NCBI GenBank assembly: GCA_002400885.1
Contig: NVRM01000006.1
Span: forward strand, 1-51,167
Length of the DNA: 51,167 bases
Direction: 5' to 3'
From: Flavobacteriaceae bacterium
Lineage (GTDB): Bacteria > Bacteroidota > Bacteroidia > Flavobacteriales > Flavobacteriaceae
In this document: in pieces, positions 32,778-41,901 of the stretch
How the letters are laid out: each line of letters opens with the position of its first letter
Numbering within the stretch: the first letter of the stretch is position 1
Notes under the pieces: generated by a model
The model's database searches: none
The model's input: the letters and a program-made list of their open reading frames with translations, nothing else
What the model was told of the DNA's origin: nothing
Program-made: the position numbers and the translations under genes

Positions 32778-35399
32778 TTATTTTGCCTCAATGTTTATTG
32801 CGCAATCTCCTTGTTTATTTGTCCCTAGTTCAAATGTTACTGGCATTCCAACTTGCATAAGATTAAAATCACTTGAGAATTTAAAAGCTTTTTTGTTAGC
32901 ATAAAATTCCTTACCTGAGGTAGCGGCAATAAAAGCGAAATTTTTAGTAGGGTTTATTGTTGAAACTTCCCCTGAGTAAATTTCCTGATTCGTTCTAATT
33001 ATTCCAAAAACATTTGATAGTAAATTGGTTAAATACTCTTTAGATTGGTTTAATGTTATTTGATCATCATATTTAATAATTAAATCACTTATGTCATCAG
33101 CGTTTTCCTGATTGTGCAATTTAGGAATTTGTTTTAAATATGATTTTAAGACATTACAAAATGCCTTAGTCATTCTACTGTCGTAATTACGAGAATTAAC
33201 ACTATCCTCATATATTGTTATCGCTTGTTTAAATTTAGTTATTGCTAAATCGAAATCCCCTTCTTTCTCAACAGTTGCTCTTGCCCAATATGAGTAAACC
33301 CCAATTAAATCCGTATTGATAATTCGAATTGTATTTTTGGTAAGTGAAGATTTAACTAGCAAATTGTTTAGTAAATCAACAGCTTTGACATAATCCCCGC
33401 TTGTAGATAGTATTCTAGCGAAGAGTAGTGTAGGGTATTCGGAATCAGGTCTAATAGAATTAAGTTTTGCTACATAATCAAACGCATTTTCCCAATCATT
33501 TAAGCTATATAGTAAAAAGCTACCGTAGAAATATAGTAAACGAGGGTTTTCAGGATCAATCTCTAGTCCTGTTTTGTAATCTGATTCAGCTCCTAAAATA
33601 TCGTCAGATGATGCTTTAATGAATCCACTTACCCTGTAAATTTCAGCATAATTCGGGAGAATAGACTTTGCTTCGTTAATTTTATTTAGAGCATCATCGA
33701 GGTTTTCTCCTTTAGAAAATCTTAACGCATCATTTAATAAACGTGCAACTACTTTTTCGTTAGCATTGCTAATTGATAGAGCGTTAATACCAAATTCATT
33801 ATACCCAGAAACACGGTTTATATTAGATGTACTCGTTTTAAGGCTTCGTAACCTTTCCGAAATAGTTTTTATATATTTACTAGGTATAGGGTGATGTTTT
33901 AGGATATATTCTTTTGAAAACGCAGGAATTGAATATCTTAGATCTCGTTCTTCTCTTATATGTTCTATTTCTCGAGAAATAAATGTAGTTGAGAAAAGTT
34001 CGTTCATAGCCCTTCTTAACTTTAAAGAAGCTAACTCAGTTGTGTAAACAAGTTCAGCATCATTTAAATTTCTTCTAGCAGCAAGTATTGTTTGGATTAT
34101 TACAATAGCATCTTCAGAAAGCTTATCGTAAACGTTTGTCAAACAGAAGTCTAATAGATTTCCTCTATTATTTAAAACATCATTTGGGCTTATTCCTGTT
34201 TCAACTGAATTAACAAACCATTTAAGAGATAACGGGTTGTAATGTAGTTTATGAACAATATCTATCAATTGTTTGTTTTCTAGTCTATTTAAAACGGTTG
34301 ACTTCTTTAGGTTTGCTAACCCTCTGATTAATAATATAGATTCTTTATCCGAAAGGCCCTTTAGTGGTCGTCTAAACTCAAGCTCTCCTAAACCAATACG
34401 TGAAGTAATCAAAAGCTTACTTATTTGTGAAGCTTCTCGAATAAACTCTCTTATTTTTTCATCTAGAATAGTCTCTAAATTATCTATTATTAATAATGTA
34501 TCGAACAACTCCATATATTCCAAAATTGTAGAAAGTTGATCGTCTTCTTTATTTATACCGGGAAGGGCATCATTTATACCTTGGATTACTCCAGCATAAT
34601 CTACTAGGGTATTTCTTATCTCTTGAATACCTGTTACTGTTAGCATAGTGGTTTTTGCTGAGATCCAAATAATAATATCAAACGGGTTTTTAGCTCCTAA
34701 ATCAAGTATATCATAAGCTACTTTTAATGCAAGTGCAGTTTTACCTACACCTCCTTCACCCATAACGGTTACTACCCGATTATTTCCTAATATTAATTTT
34801 TGTATATCTACAAGATCTTTCTTTCTTCCTATGAACCCTGTTTCATCAAAATCGGGTATTGGTAAATTATGATGAGCTTCATCTTTTATTGATTTTGTCG
34901 AGGGTATAGTAAGAGTTAGTACATATGAAGGGTCTTCTTCAATTTTTGTTAACGTAGAATTTAAGGTGTACCATATATCATTTAGGTGTTCTTGTTTTTT
35001 CTTACCAAATGCGACTGCAACAGCAAAATCACTATTCATTAAGGGACGTGTGTGCATTACTCTATTTCGGATACCAATTATGGATTCTAATTCGGGGAGT
35101 GACTTTTTTATTTCATCAATAATATGGTCATTAAAAAATGATTTATTTGATAAAATAATTTTAAAAAAATCCGCAAAATCGAGATATTGAATTACTTCAT
35201 CTATATTACCTTCTACAGGTAAATTAGGATTATCTTTTTTATATCTTTTAATAGTGCTACTAATTGTTTCTTTACTTCCTATGAAATTTAAATTATCATT
35301 AAAAGGTGTAATATATTTCGTAACTAAATTCTTTAAGTCAATTTCGATAGCGTAAATAATTGCAGCTATTGTTAATCTTACTTCTGTTATTTGAGCCAT
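32778..35399 (-). CDS. HEPN/NB-ARC STAND NTPase with TPRs and C-terminal cold-shock-like domain (putative defence protein)
   Basis: 873 residues, complete. Residues 1-160 are helical and carry a HEPN-type RNase motif, Arg111-Asn-x3-His116 (RNRVMH). The NTPase core follows: Walker A GEGGVGKT at 214-221, Walker B TLLIIDNLE around 301-309, an Arg finger-like LLITSR near 334, and the NPLSLKW block near 388. A winged-helix-like part and TPR-like helices (GLEIDPENPRLLYFYGSF, FDYVAKLNSIRPDSEYP) occupy about 545-740. The last 65 residues read as a cold-shock/OB fold: GEVSTINPTKNFAFI...MQVGMPVTFELG. Known STAND proteins sense phage products and fire a fused effector; here HEPN would be the effector. 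Domain calls are by eye. Confidence 0.75.
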   Translation of the reverse strand: MAQITEVRLTIAAIIYAIEIDLKNLVTKYITPFNDNLNFIGSKETISSTIKRYKKDNPNLPVEGNIDEVIQYLDFADFFKIILSNKSFFNDHIIDEIKKSLPELESIIGIRNRVMHTRPLMNSDFAVAVAFGKKKQEHLNDIWYTLNSTLTKIEEDPSYVLTLTIPSTKSIKDEAHHNLPIPDFDETGFIGRKKDLVDIQKLILGNNRVVTVMGEGGVGKTALALKVAYDILDLGAKNPFDIIIWISAKTTMLTVTGIQEIRNTLVDYAGVIQGINDALPGINKEDDQLSTILEYMELFDTLLIIDNLETILDEKIREFIREASQISKLLITSRIGLGELEFRRPLKGLSDKESILLIRGLANLKKSTVLNRLENKQLIDIVHKLHYNPLSLKWFVNSVETGISPNDVLNNRGNLLDFCLTNVYDKLSEDAIVIIQTILAARRNLNDAELVYTTELASLKLRRAMNELFSTTFISREIEHIREERDLRYSIPAFSKEYILKHHPIPSKYIKTISERLRSLKTSTSNINRVSGYNEFGINALSISNANEKVVARLLNDALRFSKGENLDDALNKINEAKSILPNYAEIYRVSGFIKASSDDILGAESDYKTGLEIDPENPRLLYFYGSFLLYSLNDWENAFDYVAKLNSIRPDSEYPTLLFARILSTSGDYVKAVDLLNNLLVKSSLTKNTIRIINTDLIGVYSYWARATVEKEGDFDLAITKFKQAITIYEDSVNSRNYDSRMTKAFCNVLKSYLKQIPKLHNQENADDISDLIIKYDDQITLNQSKEYLTNLLSNVFGIIRTNQEIYSGEVSTINPTKNFAFIAATSGKEFYANKKAFKFSSDFNLMQVGMPVTFELGTNKQGDCAINIEAK

Positions 35400-35565
35400 A
35401 TATTATATGTTGGAGGTGTTTATTTTGTAATTATGCCTACCACCTATATATCTACAGTTTTTTTTGTGAAAATTGACGATATATATCTTACTATAGGCAA
35501 TATACTTAGAGGTTGTTTTTTGTAAAGATATTTATTTATTTTATGTTTTTGACAAGTAATTTTAC

Positions 35566-36089
35566 TTATTCCCAAATACTTTCAAACCTACTCCCGCTAA
35601 TTTGCGTATATATAACCGTATGTTTTGGGTCCCGATGCCCCAAATAGTCTTGCATAGTTCTTAAATCTGTACCTTTGTTAGCCATATAATAGCCGCAGGA
35701 ATGCCTTAATGTGTGTGGGTGTACATTATCTAGCTTTGCTTTTTTAGCTGCGGTATTGATTATATAATTGATTGTTTTACGGAAGAATTGATCCATGCGT
35801 TCATTGATAAAAAGATAAGGAGAATTGTCTATTTTTTCCCTGGTTCTCAAATAGCGTTTGATTGCACGCTTTTCATCCCCCAGAATAGGGTGTTCAAAAG
35901 ATAATCCGCCTTTTAATCTATTTATCCATATTAGGTTGTTTTCAAAATTTATACTTTTGACCCAAAGATTGATAAGTTCCGATACTCGCAGACCTGACGA
36001 AACATCATAAGAATCATTAAAGAGATTCTAATTGGGTGCCATTTTTTTTTAGATGCCAGGATTAATTGTTCTAATTCATTTTTGGTCAT
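35566..36089 (-). pseudogene. FimB/FimE-like catalytic-only tyrosine recombinase, frameshifted
   Basis: From the ATG at 36089 the protein reads MTKNELEQLILASKKKWHPI and ISLMILMMFR. At about 35997-36001 one base is missing, and the next frame continues SGLRVSELINLW, INRLKGGLSFEHPILGDEKR and HPHTLRHSCGYYMANKG, then DYLGHRDPKHTVIYTQ and a stop at 35566. With one base restored it is about 175 residues, the size and layout of the FimB/FimE DNA invertases. Catalytic Arg (GLRVSE), HxLRH, GH and Tyr are present. It lies between the NB-ARC gene and the hsd operon. A sequencing error at one base would make it an intact gene. Confidence 0.75.
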
Positions 36090-36220
36090 TTGCAATAGTA
36101 ATGAGAAAAGACTGCTTTAGTTCAATAGTTTTGCAGTTGCAGTTGCAGTTTCCTTTTCATTCATGTTTTTAAGCATTTTATTTACCCCTGTCAACTTATA
36201 CAAGGACTACTTGGCAACTT

Positions 36221-36892
36221 TTAATCTTCATATTTAACCATTGCCTGATATGAATAATTACGATTAACACTTACACCTCCTAAAGGTTCATATCCCATTT
36301 TTATAAGCTCTAACACTTGAATTTCAAAAATGGGTTTATCTATATTACAATTTGTTATTGGATTATTATTTTTATATTTTTCTAACTCTATTTTAAGAGT
36401 TCCAATTTTATTTTGAGCATAAATCGAACTATTTTCATACTGTTCTATTTCACCCTTAATTAATTCTGGCGACTTTTTAAACTCTTCATAATCTTTAATA
36501 TCTTGTTGCATATAGGGCTCTCCAAATTTTATAGTACCCGTATTGTACCCTATTTTATGAAGAGGATGCTTAAACTCATGAACAACTGGAGTTACAGCAT
36601 AAGCACCATGATTGAAGGATTTAATATTAGAAATTAAAGCTCTCCATTCAGCTTGCTCTTCCATTGTTGTTACATTATACTTTTTACCTTCCTCTAATTT
36701 TTTAAAGTTTTGATATTCTTTCAATAAGTTTTTATACCTTTTAATCTGATTATTATTATCTCTTATACTTTTTCTGAGAGAGTCTTTTTCCTTATAGATT
36801 TCTGTTTTTTCAGATTCGATTCGCTCAAATAAATTTAGACCAGGTAAATTCCCATCAAGGATAATATAATCTACAATTTTTTTATTTTTCAT
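36221..36892 (-). CDS. Coiled-coil protein with DUF1737-like C-terminus
   Basis: 223 residues. Residues 20-70 are strongly charged coiled coil (ESEKTEIYKEKDSLRKSIRD), the middle is unassigned (VVHEFKHPLHKIGYNTG), a second coil lies at about 150-180, and the C-terminus LELIKMGYEPLGGVSVNRNY then QAMVKY fits the small DUF1737 domain (LI..GW.PLGGVS...YQAM). Function unknown. It is the last gene of the hsd operon, 12 bp after the GIY-YIG gene, which suggests an accessory role in that locus. Confidence 0.65.
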   Translation of the reverse strand: MKNKKIVDYIILDGNLPGLNLFERIESEKTEIYKEKDSLRKSIRDNNNQIKRYKNLLKEYQNFKKLEEGKKYNVTTMEEQAEWRALISNIKSFNHGAYAVTPVVHEFKHPLHKIGYNTGTIKFGEPYMQQDIKDYEEFKKSPELIKGEIEQYENSSIYAQNKIGTLKIELEKYKNNNPITNCNIDKPIFEIQVLELIKMGYEPLGGVSVNRNYSYQAMVKYED

Positions 36893-36904
36893 TTCAGTAT
36901 TTTT

Positions 36905-37360
36905 TTATTTTAAACCTCTAACACTATTAGCGTTTAGCAATTTTTTATTTTTATTATTTTTGACCAATAGTGACTCAACTTCTAAACGTCCAAATGAAAT
37001 TTCTTGGTATGAAAAACTGATATTTTCAACCATATATTGCGTGAGCTTTTCTTCAATTTCTTCTGAAAACTTGTTCTTTATTAATACGCCTTTAAATTCT
37101 CTTTTTCCTATTTTTTTACGAAGTGTATGGTTGTAAGTTCTCCTAATATCACTCATTCTAGACCTTAATTCTGAAGTTTGACCAATATAAATGAGTTCTG
37201 AATTTTCAAATGCAGCATACACTCCTGCTGCTTCTGGAAAATTTTCTTTCCAATTAGTGTTGTACGTAAACTTTAATCTATTTGCTTTATCTAATAGATT
37301 TTTTTCTATCTCATTTGTTATTTGTACAAGTTCATTTTCTGACAACTTATATTTTATCAT
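36905..37360 (-). CDS. GIY-YIG nuclease-domain protein
   Basis: 151 residues. The domain is visible from residue 46: GVYAAFENSELIYIGQTSELRSRM, giving the GIY and YIG strands, the following Gln-Thr, and Arg66. A later Glu (EEIEEKLTQYMVE region) may be the metal ligand. An N-terminal 40-residue helical part precedes it. It is located in the hsd operon between the PD-(D/E)XK and coiled-coil genes, 15 bp after the former. Could cut foreign DNA or process host DNA breaks; role not known. Confidence 0.78.
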   Translation of the reverse strand: MIKYKLSENELVQITNEIEKNLLDKANRLKFTYNTNWKENFPEAAGVYAAFENSELIYIGQTSELRSRMSDIRRTYNHTLRKKIGKREFKGVLIKNKFSEEIEEKLTQYMVENISFSYQEISFGRLEVESLLVKNNKNKKLLNANSVRGLK

Positions 37361-37375
37361 AACATTTTAATTTTG

Positions 37376-38077
37376 TTAAGCTTCATAAATTTGCCCTTTA
37401 TTGTATCCAAATATTCCTAACACTTTTTCTAATTTTTCATTGTCCTTGCAAAATTCATGAACTTTTTCCCAAGCAAGAAAATGTAAACCAGTTTCATTTT
37501 CTTTTGTGAATTCTTCAATCTCTTTCTCTTTTGAAGGAATTAGACCAATATAAAACGCTTCACTATCTTTAAGCAATTCAAAAGCATCCAATACAATTTT
37601 ATTATTTCCAATTTTTCTAATATCTCCAAATTTTGGTTCTTCGATACCTTCTTCCTCTTTCAAACCATTATAGACTGTGGAATAATCAATTAATAATTTC
37701 TTTAAATGAAGTTGAAAAAACAAGTTAGAAGAATACCCTTTATATCTTTCTTTTTTCTCGTATTGTTCTTGATCTATGTATTTGTCGTATTGAGTTTGAA
37801 GAATCCAATTACCTTGTAAGGTTTTAACTTTGGCTTCTATAAACAATACTTTTTTATCTTCTGGCTTTTTGTAATGAATAATAATTATCAAATCAGCATC
37901 ACCAAAACGGGAAAATGATTGCTCTAACAGTACGGTATAATCTTTAGGTGTTCCTAATTGAAATGTTTTCGGCAAGTCAATTAACCCAATGAATTGATTC
38001 ATAAGTTCCATATCTTCACCAATACTGAATATCAACGAATTAATAATACCACGCTCTGAATAACCTAAAATTCTCAT
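37376..38077 (-). CDS. PD-(D/E)XK nuclease-like protein
   Basis: 233 residues. The core motif is FGDADLIIIIHY followed by KVLFIEAKVKT: Asp60/Asp62, then Glu81-Ala-Lys83, with the expected hydrophobic strands. The flanks are helical (YSSNLFFQLHLKKLLIDY) and the C-terminal part has a further strand-helix unit (YIGLIPSKEKEIEEF, GLHFLAWEKVHEF). The family is unknown to me beyond the nuclease fold. It sits in the hsd operon, after a tiny ORF and hsdR, and may be an accessory nuclease of the restriction locus. Confidence 0.68.
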   Translation of the reverse strand: MRILGYSERGIINSLIFSIGEDMELMNQFIGLIDLPKTFQLGTPKDYTVLLEQSFSRFGDADLIIIIHYKKPEDKKVLFIEAKVKTLQGNWILQTQYDKYIDQEQYEKKERYKGYSSNLFFQLHLKKLLIDYSTVYNGLKEEEGIEEPKFGDIRKIGNNKIVLDAFELLKDSEAFYIGLIPSKEKEIEEFTKENETGLHFLAWEKVHEFCKDNEKLEKVLGIFGYNKGQIYEA

Positions 38078-38096
38078 ATTCTACTTTTTAAGGATT

Positions 38097-38229
38097 TTAT
38101 ATTGTTTCTAGTTCTTGATTTATGGTTCTATTTAATGCTTTCTTATCAAAAAAAATCTCTAATAAAATCGTTAAGTTCATCTTCGTATATAAATCTCTTA
38201 TTTCCATCCACCAGATAAACTACCTTCAT
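38097..38229 (-). pseudogene. Tiny ORF between hsdR and the nuclease gene, with homopolymer frameshift
   Basis: Starting at the ATG at 38229, MKVVYLVDGNKRFIYEDE and then LNDFIRDFF meets a stop after 27 codons. If the A8 run at 38148-38155 had seven bases the frame would continue DKKALNRTINQELETI to a TAA at 38097-38099, giving 43 residues. It has the operon's direction and spacing (4 bp after hsdR, 19 bp before the nuclease). It may be a genuine short gene with a sequencing error, a phase-variable run, or a relic. Confidence 0.45.
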
Positions 38230-38233
38230 TTAT

Positions 38234-40696
38234 CTAAGCAGTTTGATACAAATGCTGTTGAAACTCTATAAATAAACTTCGTATATCCAATACATTTCCT
38301 CCGAGTGCGGCTATACCGTCATCTTGAGATTTATACATACTCTTTAATAAGATTGGGAGTTTTTTATCGTCCAATTCTCCTACACCAATTTCGATGTACT
38401 TACTTAATACAAACTCAATAAATTCTTTTTGATTGTCGTTCATCAATGTAAAAATACTAGCTTCTGCTCCTGCCACCCTCTCCTTACGTGTAATGGGTTT
38501 TAGATCGCTGTTAAACACATATTCTAGTACATCGAATAGATCACTGTTTTCGGCGTCTATTAATGCTTTAAGCGACTCTAATTCTGTTGCTCCAAATCCT
38601 GCAGTATCTAATTTAGATAGCAATGTTTTTCTTGTAATAGGACTGCTCCATAAATCGCGTAATTCTGACTCATTTTTGAATAATTTTGGAAGTTCTCCGA
38701 ATAAATTATTTAAGAAATCCTCGGATGATATAGGTATTCCATTTACATCCCAAAACATAGTTTGTGTCATATGCTGAATCTCCATTTCTTTTCCGTTGCT
38801 CAACTTAACCTTCACTTTTTTCTTACAAGTACAAGGTAAATTACCACAAATCTCACATTCTATTGGAGGTGCTACTTCACAAACACAAGGTATCTCACCG
38901 CAATTAATACATGGTTTTACATCTGGTTTTTCACAAGTACATGGATGTTCATTACACCTTGGACATAGGGCTGGTTCTTCTGGTTCTCCATCCCACTCCT
39001 TATCTAAAAATCGTTCATGTGCATCTACAAAATCATAAATGGTAAAATAATCTTTTCCTTCAAAAGTTCTGGTTCCCCTCCCTATGATCTGTTTGAATTC
39101 AATAATTTGATTTACAGGTCGCATAAGTACAATGTTCCGTACATTACGAGCATCAACCCCAGTAGAAAGTTTTAATGAGGTGGTTAAAATAGTAGGAATA
39201 CTTTTTTCGTTGTCTTGAAATAAGCGTAATGCAGCTTCGCCTATTTCTCCGTCATTGGCTGTCACACGTACACAGTAATCTGTGTTTTTACTAATTTTTT
39301 TATATTGATTTACCATATCGCGTACCATGGCAGCATGTGCTTGGCTGGCACAGAAAATAATGGTTTTATCTTCCTCGTTGGCATCATCCATAAAAGTATG
39401 TACACGGTATCGCTCCCGTGCAGTGATAACGATACTTCTATTAAAATCTTTCTCCTCGTATTTTTTTCCTTTTTCTATTTCTCCTTCTTCAACAGTATCA
39501 TCCGAAGTATAGATATAATCATCAATAGTTGTATCTATTCGCTTTACTTTAAAAGGCGTTAAGAAACCGTCATTAATTCCTTCTTTAAGGGAGTAAATAT
39601 AGATAGGGTCCCCAAAATATTTATAGGTATCTACATTGTCTTTTCGTTTTGGGGTTGCCGTAAGACCGATTTGTACCGCTGGCGAAAAGTAGTCCAAGAT
39701 ACCACGCCAATTTCCTTCGTCGTTGGCGCCTCCACGGTGACACTCATCTATAATAATTAAATCAAAATAATCCTTGGGATATTGATTGTAATAGGCTGCA
39801 TTAGTATCGTAATCTGTGGTGTTTTCTTCTTCTACCTCTTCTTTATCTGCAGTCGTATCATTTGCCATCAGCGATTGAAAAATAGTAAAAAAGATACTTC
39901 CATTCATAGGAACTTTCCCTCTCTTTTTAATTTCTTTGGGCTTAATACGTACCAATACATCCTCGGGAAATGCCGAAAATGAGTTAAAGGCTTGGTTTGC
40001 CAAAATGTTTCTATCTGCCAAAAACAAGACCCTTGGTTGTCTTTTTATATATGTTCCTTTTACGGACAAATTCCACCTGGAGTGAAATAACTTCCATGCT
40101 ATTTGAAAAGCAATGGCTGTCTTCCCTGTCCCTGTGGCAAGGGTCAATAAAATACGGTCTTTGCCTTGGGCAATACTCTCTAAACTTCGCTTAATTGCAA
40201 TTTCTTGATAATAGCGGAGTTGCCATGTCCCAGACCTGTCTTCAAAGGGGATCTTTGAAAATAAATCTCGCCAATGTGCCGCAATCTCCGTACTGGCATT
40301 TTGTGGATAGGATTTTACCCAAAGTTCTTGTGGTGTTAAATACCTATCTACCAATCCTTCCACACCTGTTTTCATACAGATTTGGTAAATAGCATCTCCA
40401 TTGCTAGAATAGGTGGTATCTAAGCTTAGTTTATTGGCATATAATTTTGCCTGTGCCACCCCTTCTCCTACATCTAAACTACGTGCTTTTGCCTCCACTA
40501 CAGCTAACTTAATTCCCTTGTAAACTAAAATATAATCTGCAATAAGTTGCTTGCCTCGTTTACCACCTGCCTGTATACGACCTGCTGTAATTTGACAATT
40601 ACGCTCTCTGAGAATTTTAGAATCAGGTACTATACCCCAACCAGCTGCTACTAGTTTCGGGTCTATTAGTTCTGCTCTTGTTTCGGCTTCATTCAT
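38234..40696 (-). CDS. hsdR: Type I restriction enzyme R subunit (EcoEI-like HsdR)
   Basis: 820 residues. The N-terminal nuclease is LIADYILVYKGIKLAVVEAK (Asp54; Glu68-Ala-Lys70). The SF2 helicase motor has Walker A LATGTGKT at 186-193, DECH at 317-320, GLTATPKR near 344, and QIIGRGTRT near 537. Between the motor and the C-terminal EcoEI-type helical domain is a Cys-rich linker at 578-624, made of three C-x2-C-x4-C-x-C units. HsdR cuts unmodified DNA after translocation, using HsdM and HsdS for recognition. It is third in the leftward operon hsdM-hsdS-hsdR, 5 bp from hsdS. Confidence 0.93.
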   Translation of the reverse strand: MNEAETRAELIDPKLVAAGWGIVPDSKILRERNCQITAGRIQAGGKRGKQLIADYILVYKGIKLAVVEAKARSLDVGEGVAQAKLYANKLSLDTTYSSNGDAIYQICMKTGVEGLVDRYLTPQELWVKSYPQNASTEIAAHWRDLFSKIPFEDRSGTWQLRYYQEIAIKRSLESIAQGKDRILLTLATGTGKTAIAFQIAWKLFHSRWNLSVKGTYIKRQPRVLFLADRNILANQAFNSFSAFPEDVLVRIKPKEIKKRGKVPMNGSIFFTIFQSLMANDTTADKEEVEEENTTDYDTNAAYYNQYPKDYFDLIIIDECHRGGANDEGNWRGILDYFSPAVQIGLTATPKRKDNVDTYKYFGDPIYIYSLKEGINDGFLTPFKVKRIDTTIDDYIYTSDDTVEEGEIEKGKKYEEKDFNRSIVITARERYRVHTFMDDANEEDKTIIFCASQAHAAMVRDMVNQYKKISKNTDYCVRVTANDGEIGEAALRLFQDNEKSIPTILTTSLKLSTGVDARNVRNIVLMRPVNQIIEFKQIIGRGTRTFEGKDYFTIYDFVDAHERFLDKEWDGEPEEPALCPRCNEHPCTCEKPDVKPCINCGEIPCVCEVAPPIECEICGNLPCTCKKKVKVKLSNGKEMEIQHMTQTMFWDVNGIPISSEDFLNNLFGELPKLFKNESELRDLWSSPITRKTLLSKLDTAGFGATELESLKALIDAENSDLFDVLEYVFNSDLKPITRKERVAGAEASIFTLMNDNQKEFIEFVLSKYIEIGVGELDDKKLPILLKSMYKSQDDGIAALGGNVLDIRSLFIEFQQHLYQTA

Positions 40697-40701
40697 AAGT
40701 A

Positions 40702-41901
40702 TTAGTTGCTTAGTTGCCCAGAAAAGGCTTTTTGTAATATCGACTTTTTAAGCTCGTCTAGGTCTGCTATTTTTTGTCTGTAAATGACTTCTAGTTTTTT
40801 TGTTTCTGCTGATAATGCGTTTAGTTTCTTGACTATTTGTTTTTGCTCATGAATAGAAGGACAATAAAATGAATAATCAAAAAGATGCTTTCTATTAACT
40901 TTTGGCATTCCTGCTCTTTGTGAACCAGCAATTGCATATTCTGTGAAATGACTTGATGATAATAAATGAAACAAAAATGACTGAGTAACCTTATCTTTAA
41001 ACGGAGATAATGGATAAATATCTGCACTACATAATCCTTTGAAATCGCATTCTACAATTTTCATTAAATATGGTCGTATTTTACTGTAAAGCACCATTGT
41101 TTCATCAAATAAGAATTTTCCAGAAATAAGATTTTCTTCTTTCGCCGTTTTTAAATCAACTAATGTTCCTTTTTCTGATATAATATTCCCTGCTCCAATG
41201 TGAATTAGTTCTTGATACTGTAATTCTTTTGGGTCAATTAATTTAGAGATAATTGTACAAACTTCATCAAGTTTTCTCTCCTCCCAATCATCACCTTTAT
41301 TCTCAAACACATTCTGCAAATAACTCTCAAAAAGTTCTTTGGCGTTTTTTAGGTTTTGTTCGGCATTGGCTTTTGCGGTACCTATGGCTGCAAAGGCTTT
41401 GTCTAAAATGGCTACTATTTGTTTTTGTTGGGTTAGTGGGGGTATAGGAGTTGGATATGTATAAAGAACTTCTTTCCTAACTCCGTCTTGTCCCGCGGCC
41501 CTTTTCGAAGTTTTTTCAACAAACTTAACTAACGAATCTGTTTTTAAAAACCAATAGAAATACTCATAATCTAACAACTCTCTATTTGGAATCGCTTTCA
41601 TCAAAGCAACATTGTAAGCCCCTTCTAGCCCTCTAAAAATTCCAAATATTGGTGGACCATACCTGCCAATCATAATATCTGTTTTACTACAAAACTTTTT
41701 AGCTTTTTCTTTTGGAATATAAGTAATAAATTTACTTGTTCTGTAATCTCTTACCTGTACAAGTCTTATATATCCATCTTTAGGTTCATAAATAAATGTT
41801 GATTTTGGAGGTTGACTACCTCCAGAAATTTCACACACATCACCAAAAGGCAGTACTTTCCAATCTTTAGGAAAGGTATCTAAGTTTAAGTCCTTAATCA
41901 T
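40702..41901 (-). CDS. hsdS: Type I restriction-modification specificity subunit HsdS
   Basis: 399 residues with two target-recognition domains (about 12-165 and 210-355). Each is followed by a conserved helical spacer: PIPPLTQQKQIVAILDKAFAAI and PSIHEQKQIVKKLNALSAET. This two-TRD design recognises a bipartite site. The gene overlaps hsdM by 8 bp. Only one hsdS is present, so the disabled FimB-like recombinase nearby has no partner cassette here. Target sequence cannot be predicted by eye. Confidence 0.93.
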   Translation of the reverse strand: MIKDLNLDTFPKDWKVLPFGDVCEISGGSQPPKSTFIYEPKDGYIRLVQVRDYRTSKFITYIPKEKAKKFCSKTDIMIGRYGPPIFGIFRGLEGAYNVALMKAIPNRELLDYEYFYWFLKTDSLVKFVEKTSKRAAGQDGVRKEVLYTYPTPIPPLTQQKQIVAILDKAFAAIGTAKANAEQNLKNAKELFESYLQNVFENKGDDWEERKLDEVCTIISKLIDPKELQYQELIHIGAGNIISEKGTLVDLKTAKEENLISGKFLFDETMVLYSKIRPYLMKIVECDFKGLCSADIYPLSPFKDKVTQSFLFHLLSSSHFTEYAIAGSQRAGMPKVNRKHLFDYSFYCPSIHEQKQIVKKLNALSAETKKLEVIYRQKIADLDELKKSILQKAFSGQLSN

